A stretch of 64,000 nt of DNA from assembly GCF_902506145.1 (NCBI RefSeq), contig NZ_LR733520.1:1843476-1907475 (forward strand). Direction: 5' to 3'. The DNA comes from Burkholderia sp. 8Y (GTDB taxonomy: Bacteria; Pseudomonadota; Gammaproteobacteria; Burkholderiales; Burkholderiaceae). Below, one piece after another: positions 53,890-63,332 of the stretch. Within the stretch, counting starts at the first letter, position 1. The number at the start of each line of letters is the position of its first letter. The notes under the pieces are model-generated. The model was not told the origin of the DNA. It worked only from the letters and a program-made list of their open reading frames with translations, and did no database searches. The translations under genes and the position numbers were made by a program.

Positions 53890-54063
53890 TTATTGCGGCT
53901 GTGTCGGCGCGATGAGCATGGATGGCGGGCGCGTGTCGGTCGGCACGCCGTGGTAGTCGGGCGGATCTTGCGGCGGATGCTTCTGGCTGGGGGAATCGGC
54001 GCACGCTGCGAGCGCGAGTGCGAAGGCAGCGGAGCAGGCGAACGACAGAACGATACGCGGCAT
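53890..54063 (-). CDS. Small lipoprotein
   Basis: A 57-residue lipoprotein. The signal peptide PRIVLSFACSAAFALALAAC ends with the lipobox and the mature part is Pro-rich (KHPPQDPPDYHGVPTDTRPP). AGGAAAC lies before the ATG at 54063. It is downstream of tRNA-Pro but separated by a terminator. Function is unknown. Confidence 0.7.
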   Translation of the reverse strand: MPRIVLSFACSAAFALALAACADSPSQKHPPQDPPDYHGVPTDTRPPSMLIAPTQPQ

Positions 54064-54080
54064 GAGGTTTCCTGAAAAGA

Positions 54081-54116
54081 CGAAGGGGTTACAAGCCGAG
54101 ACTTGTAACCCCTTCG
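54081..54116 (-). terminator. Terminator of tRNA-Pro
   Basis: A perfect 15-bp stem (CGAAGGGGTTACAAG with CTTGTAACCCCTTCG) around a 6-nt loop, followed on the minus strand by TCTTTT. It lies 8 bp after the tRNA 3' end. Confidence 0.85.
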
Positions 54117-54124
54117 TTGTATCG

Positions 54125-54201
54125 TGGTCGGAGCGAAAGGATTCGAACCTTCGACCCTCTGATCCCAAATCAGATGCGCTACCAGGCTGCGCTACGCTCC
54201 G
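54125..54201 (-). tRNA. tRNA-Pro(TGG)
   Basis: A complete 77-nt cloverleaf on the minus strand including the 3' CCA. Acceptor stem CGGAGCG/CGCTCCG. The anticodon arm has stem CTGAT/ATCAG and loop TTTGGGA, giving anticodon TGG. The T arm contains GGTTCGAATCC. Confidence 0.95.
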
Positions 54202-54324
54202 ACGAGCCGCGTATTGTAGCGTCGATGCCGCATAACCGCAAATGCGTTTCGGCCGCGACGCGACGAGCGGGCACGCAACGTTCTATCAAGTCTGCAAACA
54301 GGCCATCCATTCTGGAGACGATCG

Positions 54325-54783
54325 ATGAACCTCATTCTCTGGCGTCATGCCGAAGCGGAAGACCACGCGTCGAGCGACCTCACGCGTCAACTCACGTCGC
54401 GCGGACGCAAGCAGGCGCAAGGCATCGCGAAATGGCTGCGAGCGCGGATCGACGATGACGCCGTCTTTCTCGCCAGCCCCGCCACGCGCACCATCCAGAC
54501 GGCCGAAGCGTTCGGCGACCGCTATCGCGTGGTCGACGATCTCGCGCCCGGCAACACCGCTGAAGCCGTGCTGCACGCCGCCGGCTGGCCGGATGGCGTG
54601 GGCGAAACGGTCGTCGTGATCGGGCATCAGCCGACGCTCGGGCGCGTGGCCGCGCTGCTCCTGACCGGACACGAAGCGGATTGGTCCATCAAGAAGAGCG
54701 GCGTGTGGTGGTTTCAGGGCCGCACGCGCGGCGGCGACGGGCAGATCGTGGTGCGCGCGGTGATCTGTCCTGACCTGCTTTGA
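54325..54783 (+). CDS. sixA: Phosphohistidine phosphatase SixA family
   Basis: A 152-residue histidine phosphatase. The RHA motif LWRHAEAE (His at residue 7) and the second His in VVVIGHQPTLGRVA match SixA, which removes phosphate from HPt His residues. Length is typical. The ATG follows GGAGACGATCG. Confidence 0.88.
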   Translation: MNLILWRHAEAEDHASSDLTRQLTSRGRKQAQGIAKWLRARIDDDAVFLASPATRTIQTAEAFGDRYRVVDDLAPGNTAEAVLHAAGWPDGVGETVVVIGHQPTLGRVAALLLTGHEADWSIKKSGVWWFQGRTRGGDGQIVVRAVICPDLL

Positions 54784-54909
54784 GCGTCCGGTGAGCGTGT
54801 CGTTGCGGCGTGTGTCGATTCATCGAAACGTCACTGCGACGCCATGCGAGCGTCACCCGGCATCCTTACATTGGCGAGGCTCAAGTCTCCTTTCCGCCGA
54901 GGAATGCCA

Positions 54910-55731
54910 ATGCAAGATCTGCCGACGCCTTTCCTGCCATTCGGAGCGTCATCGCACTCGCTCGATTCGCGCCGCCACCTTCCGCGCACTGCCGAAACGG
55001 TCACGGGCCAGCACCGCTTGCAGGTCGCCTGGGCGCGCTCCGACGACGCGCTGCGCGAAGCCCAGCGCCTGCGCTACCGCGTGTTCGCCGAAGAGATGGG
55101 CGCGCATCTGTCGGGCCCTGCGGGGCTCGATGTCGATGCCTTCGACGCCTACTGCGATCACCTGCTCGTGCGCGATCTCGATACGCTCAAAGTGGTCGGC
55201 ACGTATCGGGTGTTGCCGCCGCATCAGGCCGCGCGCATCGGGCGGCTCTACGCGGAAAGCGAATTCGATGTGTCGCGTCTCACGCATCTGCGGCCGAAGC
55301 TCGTCGAAGTGGGCCGTTCGTGCGTGCATCCGGACTATCGCAACGGCGCGGTCATCATGTCGCTCTGGGGCGGGCTCGCCACGTACATGATGCAGAACGG
55401 CTACGAGACGATGCTCGGCTGCGCGAGCGTGGGCATGAACGATGGCGGCCATTACGCCGCGAATCTGTTCTGTTCGCTGACCGCCGACGCGCTCACCGCG
55501 CACGAATATCGCGCGTTCGCGCACACGCCGCTGCCGGTCGAAGAGTTGCGCACGGGCGTGACGGTCAGCCCGCCGCCGCTCGTCAAAGGCTATCTGCGCC
55601 TCGGCGCGAAAATCTGCGGCGCGCCCGCGTGGGATCCGGACTTCAACACGGCGGACTTTCTGACGCTCTTCCGGCTCTCGGAGATCAACGCGCGTTACGC
55701 GCGGCACTTCATGGGCAATGCAGGACGCTGA
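54910..55731 (+). CDS. olsB: GNAT-fold ornithine N-acyltransferase (OlsB-like)
   Basis: A 273-residue acyl-ACP-dependent acyltransferase of the OlsB/hemolysin-like GNAT group. It makes 3-hydroxyacyl ornithine, the first step of ornithine lipid synthesis. YRVFAEEMGAHL and GRLYAESEFDVSRL, then VEVGRSCVHPDYRNGAVIMSLW, are the family motifs. Ornithine lipids replace phospholipids under phosphate limitation, which fits the neighbouring phosphate block. The start at 54910 has GAGGA 7 bp upstream. Other GNAT acyltransferases are possible. Confidence 0.8.
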   Translation: MQDLPTPFLPFGASSHSLDSRRHLPRTAETVTGQHRLQVAWARSDDALREAQRLRYRVFAEEMGAHLSGPAGLDVDAFDAYCDHLLVRDLDTLKVVGTYRVLPPHQAARIGRLYAESEFDVSRLTHLRPKLVEVGRSCVHPDYRNGAVIMSLWGGLATYMMQNGYETMLGCASVGMNDGGHYAANLFCSLTADALTAHEYRAFAHTPLPVEELRTGVTVSPPPLVKGYLRLGAKICGAPAWDPDFNTADFLTLFRLSEINARYARHFMGNAGR

Positions 55732-55758
55732 CAACCGCCCGGGCGCCCAGTCGTCCGC

Positions 55759-57267
55759 TCAGTCCGTGTAAACCACGCGATACGGCCGCCCGATCTTTTC
55801 CCATTCCATCGCTTCCTGCACGAGACTGTAGTCGGTGAGCGGATTGCTCGTCACCCACTCGTTCGGCAAACGCACTTCAAAGCCGCCGCCCGCGGCTTTC
55901 ACTTCGATGCCCGGCAGACCGACATCCGTGCGGCGACGCGACAGAAGCGCGGCGAGACGCAGGCAGAACAGCAGCGTCCAGTCGACGCCGCGCGCCTGCG
56001 CAAGCTTGCCGAGCTTGCCCGCGTGTCCGAGCACGAGCGCCGCGAGCCGCGCCTGATCCGTGCGCGAGAAGCCGGGCATGTCGGCGTTGCTCGCGATATA
56101 CGCCGAATGCTTGTGGTACGCGCTATGCGCGATCGACAAACCGATCTCGTGCAGCGACGCCGCCCACGCGAGAAACATGCGATTCTCGACGCTGCGCTCG
56201 GCGTCCGGTTCGCCTAACTGATCGTAGAAACTGATCGCCAGATTGGCGATGCGTTCGGCCTGCGCGGCATCGACGCCGTAGCGGCGTTTGAAGCCCTCGA
56301 CCGTCACGGTACGCATGTCCTGATGCTGCGAGCGGCCGAGCAAGTCGTACAGCACGCCGAGACGCAGCGCGGCGTCCGTCGTATCGACGTATTCGATACC
56401 CAGTTCCTCGAACACGCCGAGCATGATCGACAACCCGCCCGCCAGCACCGGAATGCGGTCCGGCTTCAGCGCGATCAACTTCAGGCGGTTCACGTTCTCC
56501 GCCTTGATGAGCGCGCGTTTCAGGCGCTCCAGCCCGCCGCGCGAAATGCCGTGCGTGTACTCGGGATCGTTGAAGCCGTTGGCTTCCACCAGTTCGGCGA
56601 GCGCCCGCGCGGTGCCCGACGAGCCGATCGCCTGATCCCAGCCGGTCTGCTTGTATTCGCGCGAGATGATCTGAATCTCGCGCTTGGCGGCGAGTTCGGC
56701 CTGACGCATCGTGTATTCGTCGACGTTGCCGGCCGGAAAGAACTGGCGGCTGTGGCTCACGCAGCCGATATAGAGGCTCTCCATGTGAATCGGCGTGTAA
56801 TGCGATCCGATGATGAACTCCGTCGATCCGCCGCCGATATCGACCACGAGCCGCTTGCCCGCGCTCGCCGGCACCGAATGCGCCGCGCCTGCATAGATGA
56901 GGCGCGCTTCCTCTCGGCCCGCGATCACTTCGATCGGAAAACCGAGCGCGCTTTCGGCTTCGATCAGGAAGTCGTGCGCGTTTTTCGCGACGCGCAGCGT
57001 GTTGGTCGCCACCGCGCGCACCTGATCCGGATGGAAGTCGCGCAGACGCTCGCCGAAACGCTTGAGCGCGTCCCAGCCGCGCAACTGCGACGCGCGGTCG
57101 AGCATCTTGTCCTTCGAGAGACCAGCGGCGAGACGAACGGGCTCGCGCAACGCATCGACCTGATAGATCTGGCTGCCCGCGGGCGTTTCCTCGACCCGGC
57201 CGACGATCAGCCGGAAACTGTTCGATCCGAGGTCGACGGCGGCGAGAAGATGGGGATGTGTGACCAT
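55759..57267 (-). CDS. ppx: Exopolyphosphatase / guanosine pentaphosphatase
   Basis: A 502-residue Ppx/GppA enzyme. The N-terminal ASKHA fold has AAVDLGSNSFRLIVGRVEE and the second P-loop-like VVDIGGGSTEFIIG; the C-terminal HD domain has AWAASLHEIGLSIAHSAYHKHSAYI with the His/Asp set. It removes terminal phosphate from polyphosphate (and pppGpp in the GppA version). Divergent from ppk across 244 bp. Confidence 0.95.
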   Translation of the reverse strand: MVTHPHLLAAVDLGSNSFRLIVGRVEETPAGSQIYQVDALREPVRLAAGLSKDKMLDRASQLRGWDALKRFGERLRDFHPDQVRAVATNTLRVAKNAHDFLIEAESALGFPIEVIAGREEARLIYAGAAHSVPASAGKRLVVDIGGGSTEFIIGSHYTPIHMESLYIGCVSHSRQFFPAGNVDEYTMRQAELAAKREIQIISREYKQTGWDQAIGSSGTARALAELVEANGFNDPEYTHGISRGGLERLKRALIKAENVNRLKLIALKPDRIPVLAGGLSIMLGVFEELGIEYVDTTDAALRLGVLYDLLGRSQHQDMRTVTVEGFKRRYGVDAAQAERIANLAISFYDQLGEPDAERSVENRMFLAWAASLHEIGLSIAHSAYHKHSAYIASNADMPGFSRTDQARLAALVLGHAGKLGKLAQARGVDWTLLFCLRLAALLSRRRTDVGLPGIEVKAAGGGFEVRLPNEWVTSNPLTDYSLVQEAMEWEKIGRPYRVVYTD

Positions 57268-57430
57268 CGGATATCCGGAAATCGTGAAGTGAGAAAGCGC
57301 AATCGCGGGTCAGTGACACGCTGCCAAAACCACGAATTTTATTTCATGCCGGCGCGCAGATCGGAATCTGGAACGCGCGCGCCCGCTAGCGACGCTATCC
57401 GCAATGTGAGTAGAATTTGTGAAAATCGTT

Positions 57431-57452
57431 CTGTCACAATAAAGACATCCTA
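57431..57452. promoter_or_regulatory. Candidate Pho box upstream of ppk
   Basis: CTGTCACAATA and AAGACATCCTA form two 11-bp halves, the first matching the PhoB consensus CTGTCAT closely (6 of 7), the second only partly (4 of 7). It lies 60 bp before the ppk start in the ppx-ppk divergent region, while PhoB and PhoR are encoded in the same block. Confidence 0.35.
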
Positions 57453-57511
57453 GTGTGAGATCATCCGAACGCTTCTCTGCCCTTCCGATCGAGACACCTT
57501 ACGCCCAGCCG

Positions 57512-59575
57512 ATGTCGATACGTTATCCGCTCTTCAACCGTGAACTAGGCATCCTGGGTTTCAACGAGCGGGTACTGGCACAAGCCGCCGACACATCGGT
57601 GCCGCTGCTCGAGCGCCTGCGCTTCATCTGCATTACGAGCAGCAATCTCGACGAATTTTTCGAAGTCCGCATGGCGGGCCTTCAGGAGCAGATGCGCGAC
57701 AACCCCGGCGCGCTGTCGCCGGACGGCATGTCGCTGCAACACGTCTACGATCTCGTGTCCGAACGCGCGCAACGCCTCGTGCATCAACAATACGCGATGC
57801 TGCACGAGACTGTATTGCCGGCGCTCGAAATGGAAGGTATTTATTTTCATGGCGCCGAAAGCTGGTCCGAGCAGCAGACCGCGTGGGCGCGCGAATATTT
57901 TCAGAACGAATTATTGCCGGTGCTGACGCCGATCGGGCTCGATCCCGCGCATCCTTTTCCGCGCGTGCTGAACAAGAGCCTGAACTTCGTCGTCGAACTG
58001 GAAGGCACCGACGCGTTCGGCCGTCAGGCGATGATGGGCATCGTGCAGGCGCCGCGCGCGCTGCCGCGCCTCGTGCGAATGCCCGAGGCGCTCTCCGGAT
58101 ATCCGCATGGTTTCGTGCTGCTGAGTTCTTTCATGCAGCATTTCGTGAGCGAACTCTTTCCGCATCTGACGGTGCGCAACTGCAATCAGTTTCGCATCAC
58201 GCGCAATAGCGAGCTTTTCGTCGATGAAGACGAAATCACGAATCTGCGCGTCGCGTTGCAGGGCGAACTGCCGGCGCGGCATCTGGGCAATGCGGTGCGG
58301 CTGGAAGTCTCGGCGGAAACGCCGCCGCATCTGATTAGCCGTCTGCTCGACGAAAGCCAGCTCAATCCGCGCGACTGCTATCGCGTGAACGGGGCTGTCA
58401 ACCTCGTGCGGCTCATGCAGTTGCCCGAAATGGTGGACCGGCCGGACCTCAAGTTCGTGCCGCATATTCCGTCGGTGCCGAAGTCGATCGCCAATACGAC
58501 CAATCTCTTCGATGCCATCGATCAGGGCGATATCCTGCTGCATCACCCGTACGAGAGCTTTCAGCCCGTGCTGGAACTGTTGCTGCAAGCGGCCAAAGAT
58601 CCGCAAGTGGTTGCCATCAAGCAGACCATCTACCGCACCGGCACCGATTCGCCGTTGATGGACGCGCTCATGCAGGCGGCGCGCAACGGCAAGGAAGTCA
58701 CGGTGGTGGTGGAGCTGCTCGCACGCTTCGACGAGGAAACGAACATCAACTGGGCGTCGCAGCTGGAAGCGGTGGGCGCGCATGTGGTGTATGGCGTCGT
58801 CGGCCACAAGTGCCATGCCAAGATGATGCTGATCGTGCGGCGGGTGTCGCAAGGCGGCAAGACCGTGCTCAAGCGTTACGCGCATCTGGGCACCGGCAAT
58901 TACCACCCGCGCACGGCGCGTCTGTACACCGACTTCGGCCTCATGACCGCCGACCAGCAAATGTGCGAAGACGTGCATCACGTCTTTCAGCAGTTGACGG
59001 GCATCGGCGGCGAGATCGCGCTGCATCAGCTATGGCAGTCGCCGTTCACGCTGCATGCGAAGCTGATCGAAGCGATCCGCGCCGAAGCCGAACATGCGCG
59101 TGCGGGCCGGCGCGCGCGCATCGTCGCGAAGATGAACGCGCTGCTCGAACCGACCGTGATCGCGGCGCTCTACGAGGCATCGCATGCGGGCGTGAAGATC
59201 GACCTGATCGTGCGTGGCGTGTGTTCGTTGAAGCCGGGCGTCGAAGATCTTTCGGAAAACATCACGGTGCGCTCGATCGTCGGGCGCTTCCTCGAACATC
59301 ACCGCATCTTCTATTTCTATGCGAACGGCAAGGAAGACGTGTATTTGTCGAGCGCCGACTGGATGGATCGCAATTTTTTTCGCCGCGTGGAAGTGGCGTT
59401 TCCGATCCGCGACCGGCGTCTGAAGCGCCGCGTGATCGCGGAAGGGTTGTCTGTGTGTCTCGGCGACAATCAGTCCGCGTGGGTCATGCAAAGCGACGGG
59501 CACTATCGCAAGCGCCGCTCCGGAAAAGCGTTGCGCAACGCGCAGATGGGATTGCTCGCGAAATTCTGTTCCTGA
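57512..59575 (+). CDS. ppk: Polyphosphate kinase 1
   Basis: A 687-residue PPK1 that makes polyphosphate from ATP. The N-terminal FNRELGILGFNERVLAQAAD is conserved. Two phospholipase-D-like domains follow with the catalytic His in KRYAHLGTGNYHPRTARLY and the second in GRFLEHHRIFYF, and DWMDRNFFRRVEVAFPI near the end. The start MSIRYPLFNREL is chosen by alignment; an in-frame GTG at 57455 would add 19 residues. The end lies 14 bp from the phoR stop (convergent). Confidence 0.96.
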   Translation: MSIRYPLFNRELGILGFNERVLAQAADTSVPLLERLRFICITSSNLDEFFEVRMAGLQEQMRDNPGALSPDGMSLQHVYDLVSERAQRLVHQQYAMLHETVLPALEMEGIYFHGAESWSEQQTAWAREYFQNELLPVLTPIGLDPAHPFPRVLNKSLNFVVELEGTDAFGRQAMMGIVQAPRALPRLVRMPEALSGYPHGFVLLSSFMQHFVSELFPHLTVRNCNQFRITRNSELFVDEDEITNLRVALQGELPARHLGNAVRLEVSAETPPHLISRLLDESQLNPRDCYRVNGAVNLVRLMQLPEMVDRPDLKFVPHIPSVPKSIANTTNLFDAIDQGDILLHHPYESFQPVLELLLQAAKDPQVVAIKQTIYRTGTDSPLMDALMQAARNGKEVTVVVELLARFDEETNINWASQLEAVGAHVVYGVVGHKCHAKMMLIVRRVSQGGKTVLKRYAHLGTGNYHPRTARLYTDFGLMTADQQMCEDVHHVFQQLTGIGGEIALHQLWQSPFTLHAKLIEAIRAEAEHARAGRRARIVAKMNALLEPTVIAALYEASHAGVKIDLIVRGVCSLKPGVEDLSENITVRSIVGRFLEHHRIFYFYANGKEDVYLSSADWMDRNFFRRVEVAFPIRDRRLKRRVIAEGLSVCLGDNQSAWVMQSDGHYRKRRSGKALRNAQMGLLAKFCS

Positions 59576-59588
59576 AGCTGCGGGACGC

Positions 59589-60902
59589 TCACGCCGCGAG
59601 CGATTTCCGCAATGCCGTGCGCGACGCAGGAAAGCGCACGACGAACGTACTGCCCCGCCCCACTTCGCTCTTCACGTCGAGATCGGCATGATGCCGTTGC
59701 AGCACATGCTTGCAGATGGCAAGGCCCAGTCCCGTGCCGCCCGTATCGCGCGAACGGCTGCGATCCACGCGATAGAAACGCTCCGTCAAGCGCGGAATAT
59801 GCTCGGCCGGAATGCCCAGGCCGCTGTCGCGCACGGTGAAGACCGCGCGACCCTCCACGCGCTCCCATGACACGTCGATGCTGCCGCCATCCGGCGTGTA
59901 GCGCACCGCGTTCGTCACGAGATTGCCGAGCGCGCTCACCAGTTCGGTTTCCGCGCCCGCCACGGTCAGCGCATCGTCGTTGTGGAAGTGGATGCGATGA
60001 CGCCCGCCCGAAAGACTGTTGGCGTCGTCTTCGAGATGACGCAGCACCGCGCGCATGTCGAGCAGCTCGTCGCCCGGCGGACGCACGTCACCTTCGAGAT
60101 TCGCGAGCACGAGCAGATCGCGCACGATGTTCTGCATGCGCGTCGCCTGCTGACTCATCATGTCGAGATAGCGCGCACGGTCGGCTTCGTCGAGCGGCAA
60201 CTCGCGCATCGTTTCCAGAAAGCCCGAGAGCACGGTGAGCGGCGTCTTGAGTTCGTGCGACACGTTCGCGACAAAATCGCGGCGCATGGAATCGGTACGC
60301 TCCAGCTCCGTAATGTCTTGCGTGAGAATCAGCTTGCGGTTCTCGCCGTACGGAAACACCTGAACGGAGATGCTTCGCTGCCGGTTGGCGCCCATGCCCC
60401 GCATGATAAGCATCTCTTCGTAGCGATGCGAATTCAGATAGCGGATGAAATCCGGATGACGCACGAGATGCGTGATGTGCTGGCGCAGATCGCGCTTGGC
60501 GTCGAGCCCGAAGTGCTTCTCCGCGATGGCGTTGCACCATTCGATCTGGTCGTGATCGTCGAGCATCGCGACGCCGTTGGGCGATGCCTGGATCGCCTGA
60601 ATGAAGCGCGAATGCTGCTGCTCGACCTGGCGCACCTGCGCATGCCAGCGTTTGGCGAGCTTGTGCAGGCGGTAATAGATTTCACCCCAGATGCCGAGCG
60701 CGCTGGGCACCTGCCCGTACACGGGCGCGTCGAGCAGACGCCAGAGGCGCTGCGTGTGATACGTGCTCACGAAGCTCTGCACGACGAGCATGACGACCGC
60801 GAAAGCGAGCGCCGCCGGCACGCCGGCGAATGCGCCGATCGCGGCGCACAGCACCGCGAGGAGCGCGAGGGACACGATGGAACGCGTCCAGATGATGTTC
60901 AT
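59589..60902 (-). CDS. phoR: Phosphate regulon sensor histidine kinase PhoR
   Basis: A 437-residue kinase. Two membrane helices near the N-terminus, then a PAS domain (ASPNGVAMLDDHDQIEWCNA), HisKA box FVANVSHELKTPLTVLSGFL with the phospho-acceptor His216, and HATPase LGNLVTNAVRYTPDGGSIDV plus the G boxes DSGLGIPAEHIPRL and GGTGLGLAICKHV. Length and the short periplasmic loop fit PhoR. It follows phoB in the same transcript. Confidence 0.95.
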   Translation of the reverse strand: MNIIWTRSIVSLALLAVLCAAIGAFAGVPAALAFAVVMLVVQSFVSTYHTQRLWRLLDAPVYGQVPSALGIWGEIYYRLHKLAKRWHAQVRQVEQQHSRFIQAIQASPNGVAMLDDHDQIEWCNAIAEKHFGLDAKRDLRQHITHLVRHPDFIRYLNSHRYEEMLIMRGMGANRQRSISVQVFPYGENRKLILTQDITELERTDSMRRDFVANVSHELKTPLTVLSGFLETMRELPLDEADRARYLDMMSQQATRMQNIVRDLLVLANLEGDVRPPGDELLDMRAVLRHLEDDANSLSGGRHRIHFHNDDALTVAGAETELVSALGNLVTNAVRYTPDGGSIDVSWERVEGRAVFTVRDSGLGIPAEHIPRLTERFYRVDRSRSRDTGGTGLGLAICKHVLQRHHADLDVKSEVGRGSTFVVRFPASRTALRKSLAA

Positions 60903-60953
60903 GTTGTCGGCTAGATCGGATGACGGCGAAGAGGCGGCGAACGGACAGCGGGC

Positions 60954-61661
60954 TTACGCGCCTTTCGCGAGCCGGTAGCCGCTGCCGCGTACCGTTTCGA
61001 TCATAGCATCGCAGCCCGCCGGCTTGAGCGCGGCGCGCAGACGCTTGATATGCACATCGACCGTGCGCTCTTCGACGAACACGTGATCCCCCCAGACCTG
61101 ATCGAGCAGTTGCGTGCGGCTGTGCACGCGCTCCGGATGCGTCATGAAGAAGTGCAACAGGCGGAACTCCGTCGGGCCGAGATCGAGCTTGATGTCGTTG
61201 CCCGAATGGTTCGCCGCCACGCGATGCGTCGCCGGATCGAGACGCAAGCCGTTGATCGCGACGACATCTTCCGTCAACTGCGGCGCGCGACGGCGCAGCA
61301 CCGCCTTGATGCGCGCCATCAGTTCTTTCGGCGAGAAAGGCTTGGTCACGTAATCGTCCGCGCCGATCTCGAGGCCGAGCACCTTGTCCTGCTCGTCGCC
61401 GCGCGCCGTGAGCATGATGATCGGGATATGCTTCGTGCGCTCGTTGTTGCGCAGCTCGCGCGCAAACGCGATGCCGGACTTCGCCGGCAGCATCCAGTCG
61501 AGCAGCACGAGATCGGGCAGCACGTCGCTGATCAGGTTTTGCGCCTGCTCCGCGTTGTAGGCGCGAATCGGGCAATGTCCCGCATGTTGCAGATTGACCG
61601 AGATCAGTTCGGAGATCGCGGGTTCGTCTTCGACGACGAGGATACTGCTGGGCATCGGCAC
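60954..61661 (-). CDS. phoB: Phosphate regulon response regulator PhoB
   Basis: A 235-residue OmpR-type response regulator. The receiver has the acidic pair VVEDEP, phospho-Asp55 in LVLLDWMLPAKSGI, and Lys in VTKPFSPKEL. The winged HTH ends with TRTQLLDQVWG, and VDVHIKRLRAAL is the recognition part typical of PhoB. Activates genes with Pho boxes under phosphate limitation. Gap to phoR 51 bp. Confidence 0.96.
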   Translation of the reverse strand: MPMPSSILVVEDEPAISELISVNLQHAGHCPIRAYNAEQAQNLISDVLPDLVLLDWMLPAKSGIAFARELRNNERTKHIPIIMLTARGDEQDKVLGLEIGADDYVTKPFSPKELMARIKAVLRRRAPQLTEDVVAINGLRLDPATHRVAANHSGNDIKLDLGPTEFRLLHFFMTHPERVHSRTQLLDQVWGDHVFVEERTVDVHIKRLRAALKPAGCDAMIETVRGSGYRLAKGA

Positions 61662-61695
61662 CTCTTGACCTTTTTGCTTGAAGTGAATCGTGGGA

Positions 61696-62400
61696 TTAAC
61701 TGAGCGCCTCGCGTTCGAGCTGGTCGCGCGAGATATGGCGCACGTCCGTGCCCTTCACGATGTAGATGATGAACTCGGCGATGTTCTTCGCGTGATCGCC
61801 GATGCGCTCCACCGCCTTCGCGATGAACAGATAATCGAGGCCCGCCGAAATGGTGCGCGGGTCTTCCATCATGTACGTCACGAGCTTGCGCACGAAGGCG
61901 CGGAATTCGTCGTCGATAGCCTTGTCGTCGCGCACGATCTGTGCGGCGGCGACCGTATCGAGACGCGCGAACGCATCGAGCGCGCGGCGCAGAATCGACA
62001 CGGCCATCTCGCCCGAGAGCTTGATTTCGGCGATGTTCACCGTGCGGCCCGCGCCGTCTTCGTTGATGCGCTTCACGCGCTTGGCGATCTTCTCGGCTTC
62101 GTCGCCGGCGCGTTCCAGATTCGTGATGGTCTTCGAGATCGCCATGAGCAGACGCAGATCGCGCGCGGCCGGCTGACGGCGCGCGATGATGTTGCTGCAC
62201 TCCTCGTCGATCTCGACTTCCATCGTGTTCAGGCGCGGCTCGGCCGCGATGACCTGATCGGCGACCTGCACGTCGAATTCGTTGAGCGCGTGCATGGCCG
62301 CGGTGATCTGCGACTCGACGAGACCGCCCATTTCCAGCACTTTCGACGACACCGCGTTCAGATCGGCGTCGAACTGGCTCGACAGATGTTTATCGGACAT
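61696..62400 (-). CDS. phoU: Phosphate transport system regulator PhoU
   Basis: A 234-residue all-helical PhoU with two repeats (SKVLEMGGLVESQITAAMHAL first, and MMEDPRTISAGLDYLFIAKAVERIGDHAKNIAEF, core FIAKAVERIGDHAKNIAE, second). The E/DxxxD metal sites are present. It links the Pst transporter to PhoR. The gene is in the order pstB-phoU-phoB-phoR, the common arrangement. Confidence 0.96.
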   Translation of the reverse strand: MSDKHLSSQFDADLNAVSSKVLEMGGLVESQITAAMHALNEFDVQVADQVIAAEPRLNTMEVEIDEECSNIIARRQPAARDLRLLMAISKTITNLERAGDEAEKIAKRVKRINEDGAGRTVNIAEIKLSGEMAVSILRRALDAFARLDTVAAAQIVRDDKAIDDEFRAFVRKLVTYMMEDPRTISAGLDYLFIAKAVERIGDHAKNIAEFIIYIVKGTDVRHISRDQLEREALS

Positions 62401-62441
62401 GTTCTGCTCCTGTAGTCTTTTGTCGTTGGCTGACCGGCCGA

Positions 62442-63317
<876 letters not shown>

Positions 63318-63332
63318 GGAATCACTCCACCC

